Numbered from the stretch's first letter, positions 1-12,156 are shown. The stretch is DNA of 64,000 nt from Utricularia gibba (GCA_002189035.1 CM007989.1:5301001-5365000), one strand, 5' to 3'. The notes: a model not told the origin generated them from the letters alone. Numbers and translations: made by a program.

Positions 1-90
1 AACGGATCAAACCAAAGCCACCCGGAAGACAGGCCACGTTTCTAGGTTGGGTAACGACCATGGCTCCCAGACCCTCTTTTTGGGGCGTTA

Positions 91-540
91 CATGTGCTTG
101 ACTCGACTCATACCCGGGATGAAGTGTCCTTGGCTCGTCGATCCTTCACTTAACTCCCATATGAGCCCCATCAGCCCCCGAGGTTGTTTTCTAGATAATA
201 TTTATGTTGAGGGACCCACTCTACTCCCCTCGGGTTCCCATCAATACAATGCAATGATTCCCACCCAACAGTGGATGCCACACGGTGGACAACAAAGGAG
301 AAGTGGGTACATTGTACCCGTCTATCTCGACTCATACCGTACCCATCTAAAGACGGGTACGAGTCAACCCGTGGGTCGGACAGGTTGACCCGGACTCGTA
401 CCCAGCTCTAAGTCCAACTCGTACAAGTTTGAGTTGAGTCAGACGAGTCAAAGTTGAGCCAATTGACTTGGCGAGTCCAACCCATCACGAGTTGACCCTT
501 AACTCGACTCGTATACAAGTCAGCATACAAATTGACTTGC
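91..540. repeat. hAT-like subterminal repeat cluster (left)
   Basis: This stretch is packed with degenerate short motifs such as GACTCGTACC, GAGTTGAC and ACGGGTACGAGTC in both orientations. The same motif set recurs at 2513-2634. Clusters of short direct and inverted motifs next to a GGTGGGCA-like terminus are typical of the subterminal regions of plant hAT transposons. A GTACCCAGCTCTA string ends at 411 and resembles the terminus at 2634. I cannot define exact element ends or an 8-bp duplication. Confidence 0.4.
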
Positions 541-724
541 ATTTAATTCATTGAAATAGAGAAATCAACCGTCCTTTTTGCTTATGGAAGGAATTGTTCT
601 AAATAAATTCTAACAATCTTTCTTTTAGAAAAAGGAACAAATTGAGGTTTGTAAAAAAAATTCATATTAAATTAATTGTCAACTTCTAAAAAAGGTTTTT
701 TAATAGCAATTAAAGCAACCATAT

Positions 725-1892
725 TGATAACACATATTTTTGAGTGATTAAGTACATGGAAAAGATTCATACTGTGCTACAAAAATCAGATTTTACTGCC
801 AAATTCTATATTTTTGCACAAAGTACCGTAGTTATGTTATTTTAGTCTTAGTTGGGACTAATTCTACGATTTAGTCCCAACCTTATAATAGTCTTCTTTG
901 AGCAATGCAGTAAAGGTCACAACACAAATCCCAAAGAGCCTAATATGCACAGTGTAGTGGCAAAAGATAAGTCCAAAAGTCTGAAAAGTAGTACACACAA
1001 AATCCAAGGAGGAAAAAGGGAGATTTTGGACAAAAAGAGGGAAAAGATGGAGAGAGAAGACAGATCTCCCCTAGGAGACTAACGAACAACTTTCTGGAAA
1101 AGGTTTTCTGGGGAGGAAGGAGGAAGACGAACAGGAACTAAGCTCATGCTTGAAAATTATTTTCTGTTTTCCAAGGATTATTACTCCTAGCTAAGATTAG
1201 CTAGCGACGTTTTCTAGCTTTCTGTCGAACATTTCAGTTTCCTGCTTGTTTATCTTCTAGTAGTCGACTGAGACATGAATGCATTGTGGATGATGTTTTC
1301 TCTTCTATTTTCGTTTGTTTTAAGCATGAGTGGTTAAGCACTTCGGGGGTGCCTTGGGGTGAAAGGGGGAGAATTATGCTAATCCATCCTTAGACCTAAC
1401 AAACCATAAGTCACGCCACTTTCTTAACAAATCAGGATAGGTCCAGGAGGGGGAAGTAGTGAAACCCAACTTAACAACCCTAATTAGAGGTACACCAAAG
1501 ATTAGGGGGAAAAACAAGAATCCGAGTAGACCTAGATCTTGTGAGTTAGTTGTATGATTTATGATTTGTATGAGCTTGTTTAGTGATGAGCATACATCCT
1601 CTAGGAGTCCCAAGGCATCACCCATTTCATTCCAGAAACAACCGAGCTCCATAACTTATTACTTTTCTTTACTGTATTTCGTTTCAGTTCAGCCTTAGTC
1701 CTAATTAAGACCAATTTACCAACGTGACACTAATTTCATGCTTTGGCTAATCACTTGATAAGCACCTGCTCTTCGTGTTCGACCCTAATCACTATGCTCA
1801 TAATTGTTTTATGCTTGAATTTGGGTTAGGATATAAATTTATTTGATAGTAAAATTTGTATTTGACGACATTGCATAATTTTTCGTTTATCA
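725..1892 (+). mobile_element. Solo LTR, family 1 (Athila/Tat-like), 5-bp TSD
   Basis: A 1168-bp segment begins TGATAACACATA and ends CGTTTATCA. It is flanked on both sides by the pentamer CATAT (720-724 and 1893-1897). Terminal TG...CA with a 5-bp target duplication is the signature of an LTR retrotransposon insertion. No internal region follows, so it is a solo LTR left by LTR-LTR recombination. Its last 60 bp are shared with 25186-25258 and 60601-60674, and the latter lies just before a gypsy-type primer binding site and gag. It is inserted inside the hAT-like material. Confidence 0.8.
851..881. repeat. Perfect inverted repeat (hairpin) in family-1 LTR
   Basis: GTTGGGACTAA at 851-861 is followed after a 9-nt spacer by its exact reverse complement at 871-881. 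A longer hairpin with the same core (GGACTAA / TTAGTCC) occurs at 44602-44642 in another family-1 copy. Confidence 0.75.
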
Positions 1893-1897
1893 CATAT

Positions 1898-2310
1898 AAT
1901 TAACTTGAGCCATATTTGAATCAAATGTAAATTTAGAACTAATACTACCATCGATAATATACAATTTTGATTGTCTAAAATTTGAAATATCTTGATCAAG
2001 GTATTTATTCTTAATATGATGTAAAAAAAAAATTGAATAATACTTACAGATTACCTTATTTTTTCTTCGTATCATGCATAAAATGGTCATGCCAATCCAA
2101 TGAAGATGATTTGCACTTGTTCGAGGTCGAAAAAGCTCCTCCGGCATCTCCGACACATTCATCATCCATTTGTATAGCATCGATGTCAATGCTTTCATCA
2201 TGCGGCCGTGGGACATAAGGGGTTCGATGATTCAACCATATCCAAAGATTATACACAAATAGAAATACAAAAAATTGAGATAAAAGGTCACAAATGGTAA
2301 AGTGCAGCAA
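1898..2310 (-). pseudogene. hAT transposase C-terminal remnant
   Basis: On the minus strand, the frame covering about 2310-2056 reads FVYNLWIWLN followed by an acidic tail with SIDIDAIQMDDE. Plant hAT transposases commonly have a Y-N-L-R-L stretch of the dimerisation region and then an acidic, I/L-D-rich C-terminal tail. The piece lies just inside the hAT-like terminus at 2634 and has no recognisable catalytic part. The assignment rests on a short, weak motif and could be wrong. Confidence 0.35.
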
Positions 2311-2512
2311 AATAGCAAAAGAAATTGGCTTGAAAATTGCACTGAAAACATGTAAAAAATAATATTAATGAAACATTTTCAAATTCTAGAGATACTATCT
2401 TTTGTTGGTTGTACTTGGGCTTAATAATTGGATTTGAAAAAAAAGAAAGGTAATCAATCATTAGATTAGCTCAAAAGTATTTTTTATTTTAAAAAATTAA
2501 ATTAAATCGATG

Positions 2513-2634
2513 AGTCGACTATGAACGTCAACTCAACTCGTACTCGTTTCTATACGAGTACGAGTCACGAGTCAACTCGCTACGAGTCAACTCGTCGGGT
2601 CGATGAGTTGACTCATACTCATGCCCACCTCTAC
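2513..2634. repeat. hAT-like subterminal repeats and terminus (right)
   Basis: A dense cluster of GAGTCAACTCG and ACGAGTACGAGT-type motifs ends in CATGCCCACCTCTA. Read on the minus strand, the end is TAGAGGTGGGCATG, close to many plant hAT terminal inverted repeats. The motif vocabulary matches 91-540, with the solo LTR (725-1892) in between. Confidence 0.45.
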
Positions 2635-2654
2635 CTGAAACCCATTATACAAGT

Positions 2655-2760
2655 TTTCTGAATTTGTATTTTGTGAAGATTAGGGTTTACAAATTTATTT
2701 GATACCGAATTTGATATTATTGCAATGATCATCAAATTTTTCATTTATAAATTATGCTTT
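2655..2760 (+). mobile_element. Family-1 LTR tail fragment
   Basis: This segment resembles the 3' end of the family-1 LTRs: GGGTTTACAAATTTATTTGAT, then a TTGCAATGATCATC-like stretch and TTTTTCATTTATAA. It lacks the terminal CA and upstream LTR sequence, so it is a truncated fragment. Confidence 0.5.
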
Positions 2761-3029
2761 TTGGAGCAGTGAATAGGGAGAAAGTATATGTTCAAGATTC
2801 ATTCTGAGTTGTGAATTGAACAATCAAGCAAAGTTTAATTCTCTTTTTTAACTATAGATTATTAGAACAAACGATCCAATATCGATAATTGAAAGTGAAA
2901 TAGTTAAGTATATAAAAAATTATAAATTATTTGTAATCAATTATATCTAATATTTGTTAATATAATTTATGTTTATTATATACTTGAACTTTATGTAATT
3001 GTTGGATCCATTGAAATTAAATTTCAATA

Positions 3030-3069
3030 TGATATCAGAGTATTTGTGTTGCAGCATGACTTTGAGTGA
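3030..3069 (+). mobile_element. LTR-retrotransposon primer-binding-site remnant
   Basis: TGATATCAGAG at 3030-3040 resembles the tRNA-iMet primer binding site (TGGTATCAGAGC). A short reading frame starts at 3056 (MTLSDQVSAPS). It is cut immediately by the family-2 repeat at 3070-4228. If AGTGA (3065-3069, again 4229-4233) is the target duplication, the frame would continue after the repeat. This is suggestive only. Confidence 0.35.
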
Positions 3070-4228
3070 CCAAGTGTCTGCTCCATCCATAGATCTTTAA
3101 TTTTCATATAGATGAGTTTTGTATTCTTTTTATATCACTTTCCCTATGTTTTTAGAAGAATTCTATATCTTTCATACCATGAGGGAAAGTGTGTTTTGTA
3201 ATTTTTCAGGACAAATTTGGAATAATTTAGAAGATTTTCGAGTTGACTTTGATGGAGTCAAAGATTCGGTCTATCTAAATGAAGACTCGGTCAAAGATTC
3301 TCGAATAAGATAAAATTCGCATCTTATCTTAGAAAATTTGGATCTTATATTAGAATATCTGTATCAAATCTTAGAAGATTCGGATAGAAAATCTGATGCA
3401 AGCCCATCAAGAAAGCCCGACAAGTCCCCATCATTATATAAAGATCTAAACCCAAAGATCAAAGGGGGACGATTAGGGAGTGAAATTTAGCGCTTAGAGT
3501 CGAGTCTAGCATGTTTTGGATATCTTCCCTTTCGTTTTTCATCAACTATAGTTATTTAGAGTCAAGCATGTGCGTGTGAGCGCTTGCAGCTGAGGATCTG
3601 CTGTGAAGCCTTACTTGCGCAAGTCCTACGTGTGTGACTGTCTTACTATGTTTTTCAGCATTTAATTTGAGGTTTGATTTTGTTTTTCGCAACATTTTAT
3701 GTACCAACGTGATCTTTCGTACCATATAATCCTAAAGGAGTGAAAAAGATCAAAGGTTGGCCTCAAGCACCTAAGGAGAAGTACTCAATTAGATATCGTT
3801 GGTAAGGCACATTCTGTCTAATCTGTCTGCGAGGTGAGAGGTGTAAGGGTTAGATTTGGGTGTAGGAAAAATATGAGTTATTATAAGAGGTGAAAGGGCT
3901 CTGATGGCATGGGTGATTCTATAATCTCATACAATAAGGGACGGTGCTATAATGATTACTAAGTAGCACTATTTTAACATAACACCCCCAAAGTTTGCGC
4001 AAGTAGGTCAGTTCTCAATGTTTACACACATACAAGGGTGAATTTTAAGTAAGTTAGATCTTAGATCCAAGTTCACTTTTTTTATTGTCTTCAAAACTCA
4101 ATTTTTCTTTTATTTTCAGTCTTTTTTAAGTTTTTGTTTTGAAAAAAAAATTCTAATAACAATTTCCTATAAATACAATCTTATTTTATTACTTCGACTG
4201 TTTCTATGCATTTGCAGCATCACCATCA
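3070..4228 (+). mobile_element. Family-2 LTR-like repeat, copy A
   Basis: About 1.1 kb shared with 16822-17908, 30035-31156 (inverted) and 54218-55336. Diagnostic shared pieces are GCGCTTGCAGCTGAGGATCT, a promoter-like TATATAAAGA about 3437, GGTAAGGCACATTCT, GACGGTGCTATAATG, and the terminal TTGCAGCATCACCATCA. The right end is at 4228. The left end is uncertain by a few bases. A possible 5-bp duplication AGTGA lies at 3065-3069 and 4229-4233. No protein is encoded. Confidence 0.65.
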
Positions 4229-4233
4229 AGTGA

Positions 4234-6961
4234 TTTGATTCAATCCGCACAATCAATTCTTTTGGTAAATTTACTATAGATGAATTTTCTTAATTAAAAA
4301 AAAAAAGCACATCAACGCTATAAATATCATTTCGATGATGATGTGGATTTTCTTATTTTTTAAACTAAAAAAGAAAAGATTCATGTGAATACAATTATTA
4401 AGAAAAAGAGTAAAGTCGAAAATGGTGTCTTACATTTACATAAATCTACATGTATGAGTTAGCAATTGACTTATTTAAATGAGATGAGTAAAAATATATT
4501 CGAAATGATGGTATAGAAAATCGATATTGGCTACGTGAAGAAGTAAAGACAGCAGATTGTGTCCTACATTAAGGAGAAGTGCGCATCGGGAGGCATAAAT
4601 CACAAGGTACGGAACCAGCTGTACATTATTATATCGATAATAGATAGGAGTCGGATTCCTATTCCTAAGAAACGAACACAGGCCTGCACAAATAGCAGCG
4701 GGACTGACTTACAAGAACACCCCCCCCCCCCCCCCCCCCCTTTTTATATATTTATTATTGTTATTTAGCGAGGGAAGCCACGCTTTCGGTTGCTTCAAGA
4801 CACGAGACCCAGACCGGGTTTGCTGTATTTTATGTTACATTTTTGCTTTATTGCAGAGAAAATCCCAACAACACAATTTGATGGGATCCGCCAAATCGTG
4901 GGCAGTTTTTTGGAGACATCGGTAACGCAGCAAGGCAGGGGAGCTGAAGCAAGCATTCATGTCGTACGGCAGCACTCAGCGCAAAGAGACGCGACGTGGC
5001 CTCGTGTTAGTGTCGGAGGATTCCGGGTTTCACACAAACCCCTACTTCTCAGTGCCACGTGCTGTGCTGATTATGGGCCACGTCGTCACGCATGGATTCG
5101 CGGTCAAGGGCAGAGGTTTCTGCACCCAGGGACGGTGGTAAGATGCACCTGTCCAGCCTGTGGGTGTCGCCATGTGCGGTTGGTGAGGGCCCCCCCAACT
5201 TCAATGCCGCGGGCTCCAAAAGAGTGAAAATTATTAAAAAGAAATTCATGCGCCAAATTTAGTTTTTGTATTTTCGAAAGTTTAGTAAATATTTTACAAC
5301 AACAATGGCATCTACTATCAAACAAAAATGTAAAAGCAAATATAAACAATAAAGTTGGTAGTGTTTGCAAAAAAGATAAGGATTCGGTAACATGAGTAAC
5401 AAGAAAATAGGGAATACTCATCACACCAAATGAAAAATCTACAAGTAAAAGCCTTATATAAGTTAGCAAACACGGTGACTTAAAACACCCAGTGCTATAA
5501 AAACACAGGTTGGCCAAGGCTGTGAAATAACAAATGCAAGAGCGAGGCTTGATTCTCCTTGTTGGATGGACAAGAATTTATCTTGTCTCCGTAGTCCGTA
5601 GCAAAAAGAAAGAAAGATGAGGGTGAGCGAGCGGAATAATGTAGGATGGCATGTTAGGATGCCTACTTCACCACTTGTTCTTCATTCAAAAGTTGAAGAA
5701 AATAATTGCAGAAATTAAGAGTATATATTATACGACCTCTATGCATCGCAATTGTCACAGCCTTATAAGCAAGTGGAAATGTGATTCTCACAAATGAGAA
5801 GCTAATTGATCTAGTAGAAAAATGAATTTTATCGTATTTTTTATATTTGAGCATAATTAATTTGTTTGCTGATGTTTATGAGGGTGTGAGAGATCAAAGT
5901 AATTGTGATTTGTATTTTTAAATCGAATTACAATAAAATTTGTTGTTTCATCTCTTTTGATTTTTGAAAGCAATTCGATAATATTTTCGAAAATTACTTT
6001 TTTGTGCACAAACACCAATTTACCCCAACTTTTATTGCAGCATTTCTCATGTATGTAATTATAAGAATAACCTTTGTGATTAGAATATAATTTTAGCATT
6101 AATTTGATTCTTTTATCATACAAAAAAATTTTAGGTGATTTAGAAATTTCATCATGGTATAATATGTGTGAAAAAATTGATTACCTCAAATAATGTTTTT
6201 CTCTGTGTGTGAGAAAAAACAACAGGAATGATGCCCAAATTTATGCATAAACTTTGAGTTAAGTTGATTTAAATATCGGCAGCCGGCAGTAACCTCAACA
6301 GTAAGTTGCCTAGTTTGAATTCGATGGATCCATCCAATGAGAAGTGAAGGCCTTTCTACAGAAACAGGGGGCCGGTGGTTTTCAATTCTATTTCTATCCT
6401 GTGTGTTCACGTAAAATGACGCCTCCTGATGTTCATAATCCTCGTTAGTGGAGTGTGTAATGTGCATGTGGCCCCACTCCACACAAGCCCCCACCCCCCG
6501 GTAATGGAGGGGACCATCAACTCCTTCATGCTCCCACCCAGTGGCATATATGTGTGTTGTGATCCGTCTCCGTCCCCGTCTCTATGATTTAACAGACATC
6601 GGTGGGGGGTCATCAGCATTGGGCTGTTTCTAGCATTTGAGTTATGTCTAATATAATTCCCAATCAGGGACCCAAAGCTATGATTTGCCGCACAAGACGT
6701 GTGAACTGGAAATCATACTCCAGAAATAACCAAGTCACAAGTTAATAAAGTGTTAGTCTTTAACTGGCATCTATCTAAAAGATTGAATTTCGAAAATGAT
6801 TTAACAACATTATTAACTATGTTTAGACTGGATATCTTCATTCGCGGTTAACGCTTCTATTTTGAGGACTTTGTAAAATTTGAAATTATTGGAATAAGTT
6901 TTTATGTTTTGCTTGAATTTTAAAGTTGTTTTTCTAAAATAATAAAGATAAACTATTTCCT
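4234..6961. other. Intergenic region upstream of TPP; poly-C tract at 4720-4740
   Basis: No gene is recognised. The first part (4234-4550) is AT-rich. A 21-nt poly-C run lies at 4720-4740. A GC-rich island at about 4860-5230 contains G-box CACGTG cores (5056-5061) and two overlapping open frames on opposite strands. Neither has a recognisable domain, and open frames are expected by chance in GC-rich DNA. The region 5260-6960 is AT-rich with no feature I can support. Confidence 0.5.
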
Positions 6962-6982
6962 CCCCCCCCCCCCCCCCCCCCC
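6962..6982 (+). repeat. 21-nt poly-C tract
   Basis: An uninterrupted run of 21 C lies about 440 bp upstream of the TPP start codon. A run of the same length occurs at 4720-4740. Homopolymers of this length are often mis-sized in assemblies. Confidence 0.9.
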
Positions 6983-7420
6983 TTTATGATTGAAGTTCGC
7001 TGGAAAGGAGAAGCACTGAAGATATTGAACGTGGGACCGATGGCCCCCCTAAGCCTCCACTCCAGTGGCTGCTTCTCCTCTCCCTCACAAGCCTGCTTTT
7101 CCGTCTTGTAGCGTGTTACTGCAACTATAAAGCAATCAAGCTTCCTCAGATCTTTCACACCCATTTCGCCAACTCTATTTCTTCTCCTCCTTTGTGTTTT
7201 CGCTTCTCCCTCGGTATTTGGAGACACGCAGCGCTCTGTTTCTTCATCTTGCTGTAGAGATTCACAGCATTCGAAGATCCGTCAGTGTGTTTTTTTATCG
7301 CTGTTTCAGGTGTCTACAGCGGCATTCACCCTTTCTTTCGTTATGGGTCTTGATGAAATCTGAGAAAGATGTGATTTTGATAATGGGTTGTTCTCTTTTT
7401 TGTTGTGGAAAGGTCCGGAA
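6983..7420 (+). promoter_or_regulatory. TPP promoter-proximal and 5' leader region
   Basis: The region from about 7080 is CT-rich, as plant 5' leaders often are, and leads directly to the TPP start at 7421. It contains short upstream frames, for example an ATG at 7341 that stops after a few codons. A possible splice acceptor (GTTTCAG) near 7309 could mark a leader intron. No TATA box can be assigned with confidence. Confidence 0.4.
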
Positions 7421-9129
7421 ATGACAAACCAAAATGTGCTGGTTTCCGATGCACCATCAGGCATCAACGTGGCTATAACTATGGCTGTGGCTGGCTCTTC
7501 TCTCTTTCCAGGGGCGGCGCAAAAGCCTCCGGCGGTACCAGGAACTTACATCACCTTCCCAAATAAGAAGCTCCTTCTCCAGAATCTTGAAATCAATGGT
7601 AACAACAGGATTAATTCGTGGGTAGATTCAATGAGAGCTTCCTCACCAACACACATCAAATCTCCTCCTCTCTCCGACAACCATTCTGTAAGTGCAGCCC
7701 CATGCCTTTTTTATGTGCATGTGCTGAAACTGTTTCATGCTCACTGACATCATCAGTTGGGTTTCAATTTTTTCTCACTGGAAACTGGATCGCCAGCTTC
7801 TTCGTCCTTCTGCACTCGACATGTTCGACCAAATTACTAAAGCATCCAAGGGGAAGCAAATAGTCATGTTTCTTGACTACGATGGTACTCTTTCTCCAAT
7901 AGTTGATGATCCAGATCAAGCCTTCATGTCTGAAGCGGTTTGCGTTCTCTCTGCATCTGTTTCATACCTCTTTATCTTCATGTTCATCAATGGAGTAACC
8001 TTTTTTTTAATCTGTAGATGAGGGCAACTGTGAGGAAACTTGCTAGATACTTCCCTTCGGCAATAGTAAGTGGAAGATGCAGAGACAAGGTTTATAATTT
8101 TGTCCGTTTGGCAGAGCTGTACTATGCTGGAAGCCATGGGATGGACATAAAAGGGCCATCAAAAGGTTCCAAATATACCAAGGTGAATCTTGTGCACTTT
8201 CTTTCGGTTTTTACAGTGTATATATATAGATCATGCAAAAACTTAATTATAACTCTGTTTAACCAGGAAGCTGAAGGTGTTCTCTTCCAGCCTGCAAGTG
8301 AATATCTTCCCATGATCGATCAAGTGAACTCTCCTTCTTACTGATGCTTTTACCGCAGGAAACTTGTGTGTTTTCTAAAGAACAAACCTTGACAGGTGTA
8401 CAACGCTCTGTTGGAAATGGCGAAATCTGTTCCTGGAGCGAAGGTGGAGAACAATAAGTTCTGCCTCTCTGTTCACTTCCGGTGTGTGGATGAGAAGGTA
8501 AACAATAAATCTACATGATTATAGCCTTGCGATTACACAAATAAAGGGCTCTGGTTTGGATCACATGAAAATCAGAAATGGAATGAACTAGCTCTGCAAG
8601 TTGGATTACTGCTGGAGGAGTACCCAAGCCTCAGAGTCACACATGGGAGAAAGGTACGTTTTCTCCACCTCAAATACATGCTTCCCGGACTTGTACTTTT
8701 CGAATAAAATATTGTTCGTATTTTCTGGAGCAGGTGCTTGAAATCCGACCCACCATCAAATGGGACAAGGGCAAAGCTCTCGAGTTCCTCCTCGAATCTC
8801 TGGGTAAATTTCGGTTCTTGCCTCCATTGAAAACTGAAATTGGGAATTTACTGCTTTCCTTTTCCTGCTCAGGATACGCGAACAACGCCGACGTGTTCCC
8901 GATTTACATCGGCGACGATCGGACGGACGAGGATGCTTTTAAGGTTCTGCGAGAAAGGGGTCAAGGAATCGGAATCCTTGTGTCGAGAGTACCTAAGGAA
9001 ACGCACGCTTCGTATTCGCTGCAAGAGCCATCGGAGGTGATGGCTTTTCTCCGGCGGCTGGTGGAGTGGCGGCGGGTGTCGCAGATGAGAATGAGGAGAA
9101 TAGTCCACGAGAGTAAAGTGAGCTTGTGA
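7421..9129 (+). CDS. TPP: Trehalose-6-phosphate phosphatase (8 exons)
   Basis: Predicted 378-aa enzyme that dephosphorylates trehalose 6-phosphate to trehalose, controlling the T6P sugar signal. Exons are 7421-7687, 7797-7937, 8018-8182, 8267-8323, 8396-8497, 8576-8653, 8734-8803 and 8873-9129, all with GT-AG introns of 69-109 bp. The N-terminus [10 protein letters not shown] and the segment [12 protein letters not shown] (about 67-78) are typical of plant TPPs. HAD-phosphatase motifs are intact: nucleophile DYDGT (D116, D118), SGR (154-156), the IKWDKG lysine region (278-283) and GDDRTDED (307-314). The length matches the plant family (about 365-390 aa). The start is the first ATG that gives this N-terminus. 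Intron 7 (69 bp) is in frame and has no stop, so its retention would add 23 residues. The exact paralogue is not assigned. Confidence 0.95.
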
Positions 9130-12100
9130 TAATAAATAATAATAATAATAATAAAACAAAAACAAAAAGGTGTATGCTGCGCTATTTTCCCTGTTAGTAA
9201 AGCCCGGCTAATTGTGTACGGGCTAAACAGATGAATGGCTGAAATACCCCTACCCCCTATCCACTGTAGCTTTCCCCCTCGGTGGTGATGGCATGAGCGA
9301 GGGGTGGATTGTACTTTCAATAACTCATCTAGTTGTTTGGATATTCATTCCTCTATTGCATTGTCTGTCCTGGTGGCAGAAGTATTTAAAATAAACGCAG
9401 AAATGGTGAATAATAATTAATTAATAATAGTGGTTTATTAGTAAATTACATAATTTCCTTTGTGAAACAAAGTCCATGTGAAAGTCGATGGCGGGATTCA
9501 GGTGGGCCTTTCGAGTATCGTCGCCGATCCTAGATTCCCCCACGTGGCCAGAATCCCAATCAACGGCGCTGATTGCATCGGGAGAAACACACCAACTCCA
9601 AAATAATAATAAAGAGGAGTAATCATGGTGACAACACCCCGTGCCATGCTGAGTCAAAAGCGTGTTGGAATCCACCAGAGAAAGACAAAGGGATTCTTTA
9701 TTTTTTTTTCTTTCTTTAACTTGAACCATATATAAGAGGAACATTCCAACTCTTTGAATAGCATGGAAAAGTGGGTTCAATTATTGGTGGGCAATCAACC
9801 ATTGAAGGTCAGTTGTGGGTTACGAAAAGGATGCTTTGTTTGGTGGAAGATGGTCCCCATTCCCAGAGATAGTCGCCTCTTTTCATCTCCCTCCTCATAC
9901 ATTGAACCTTCTTCTTATTAGCGGATTCTGGAAGCACCGGTGGTAGAAAGGAAGTTCCAGAATTTTCCATTTTCTCGTGATTGCTTCTGGTGTTTACGGC
10001 GCACAGCACCATGAACAAAGCTTTTAGTGTATTTCTGCTGCACCACAGCTCACTCTACACGTTTTCAAGGGCGCCCATTAACCATTAACATAAGGAGGGA
10101 ATTTTCAAGGTTTAAAGTCTGTCACTGGAACCTCAACTTTTGTCCCAGTTGTCGTATCCTCGTGAACCCTTTTCCGATGGTAACCAGTCCTGCATCATTG
10201 GCCGAGCCCCCCGGTCATGTCCCTTTACTTCAGGAAAAATTACGAATATCTTTCCCTGCACATTGTACTCTATACAAATAAAGCACGAATTCTTATAAAA
10301 TACACATAGAACAGGGACATAGCTCTAGCATTACAGCATGAGCGTGATAAATGTTTGTGTCACGGGTTCAACATACATGGTTGTTCAGATTAGTTATAAA
10401 AATTTAGGTTGATACCATTAACGCTAACGGACACAGTATTTATTGTAAACTAGACATTTTTCTCTTTCAAGGTTGGATGCTTGTATCCAAGGGTTCAGGG
10501 ATGTCCTGTTTTATGGCCACTAAAAGAGTTCGATTTAGAATGCCATGCACGTACTCCCACATGATTTGTTACGCTCTCAGTCCATGTTGATGTATTTGTA
10601 TGCTGATCATGCATTCCGGCCAAATCTAGCTGCCAACACTAGGGTTTTCTAATATAAATACTTTCCATAGCTGAAATTTTCTCCATGTTATTTGAAAAGA
10701 ATAAATACTTTCCAAAGAATAATAAACAAGAAAATTAACTACGTTGAAAGAAGTAGGAGCAATGTTACCTATTGGTTTCGCCTCCCAGCCCTATCCATCC
10801 ATGTGTAGATTCAAAATGATAAGACAACAGTAGTTCAAGAACATCTCCTTGTCAGTCACTTCTTACTTCTCATAGATAGAATTCTTCACAGTGGACAATG
10901 ACAGGATGTGGCCACGTGAAAAGTGGTACTTGATGGGTTAGTCCTGGAACTGAGGTGCGCCCCATCGCCTCTTCAGATACATGCACCTTGAAAAGAATGC
11001 ATTCAGAGATCAAACGGAAGCCCTTTTTCCAGTATCGTGCGATGTGGTGGAGGTGACACCCGACTGTAAACAGGGTCACTTTGCTGGAAATTGAGTATTA
11101 AGGGAGCAACATGGGATGCACTAATCTCTGGTTCTGTGTCACTGTGTCCTGGGGTTGAGGTTTGGATGAAGTTCAAGATCCAATATGTCAAATACATACT
11201 CCCTTCCCATAATCTATTTTCATTTTACCTCAATGTCAAATACAAGTTTCAAGATGAAGCTTGCTTATTTCAATCAATCTCGAGCTTCATTGTCAACATG
11301 CACAAGGTTTGGTATTTCTAAGTCTTAGCCTCCTCCTCTTCCTCCTACTTTTTGTGTGCTTATTGTTTAGCATTCGCAACTTTGAATTCGGGCTCCTCTT
11401 CCCCGGATCAAGCATCTCTTCGGGAGTGCCACGTGGAGGACATGGGCATGTGAAAAGAAATGTATGTGGTACATAGGTTCTTTGTCAGAACAAGAATACA
11501 CACAGCGGGAAACCTTGTATGTGGGGGAGTGTGCCATCCGTCTGCCTGCCATTTATCGCTTCACATACATGCATCTGGATTTGAGGAAACGAACAAGAGG
11601 ACCGCAGAGAGGCATAAAAAAATGACACACTACCTACGTCTCTTCCTTTTTCTTGAGGCAAGGCCATGTTTATTACTGATATTGCAGTCTATGGAAACTC
11701 TTATGAAATAAAAAAAAACATTTTTTGTTTGTTTTAAAACATATATAATGAAAATTAACAAGTAGCTCTACTTTATTATGAAGTAGTTACTAATCAAGTA
11801 CGCCATGTTTGAAAATGTTAATTTGGTCTATATTTTATCTTATTGATTCTGTGATTTTTGTGCATAAAATAATGATATAGAAAACTTTTTTTATTTAGCT
11901 AAACGATAAAGTTGAACTCAATCTCACAATTATCAATACTTAGGACTTCTCCTATATAAGAATTTTCTAAAGGAATTCTATTTAATTTTTAAAGATTCTA
12001 ATTTTAAACTATTATATACTAAAATCATAAATTCAGATTATACGATTAACTTTAGAAATTATTGAATTTATTGAATCTATAATTTAATGATTAAATAAGA

Positions 12101-12156
12101 AATTAATTAGAATAATTGTAATATTCACTTTTTATCTAATGATAATTGACTTTCTA
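9130..12156. other. TPP 3' flank and unassigned intergenic DNA
   Basis: 9130-9420 is probably TPP 3' untranslated sequence; it includes an (AAT)n run at about 9133-9153. The rest contains moderate-GC stretches with short open frames on both strands (for example 9421-10018 and 10870-11670). None has a recognisable domain or splice structure. 11700-12156 is AT-rich. I see no supportable gene here. Confidence 0.5.

Noticed and set aside
2033-2218. Plus-strand open frame across the hAT remnant
   Set aside because: The opposite strand carries the more transposase-like sequence, and this frame has no recognisable motif.
4790-5517. Overlapping open frames of 145 and 137 codons on opposite strands in a GC-rich patch
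   Set aside because: No recognisable domain, signal peptide or splice structure. Opposing frames of this length arise easily in GC-rich DNA, and neither has codon patterns resembling the real genes nearby.
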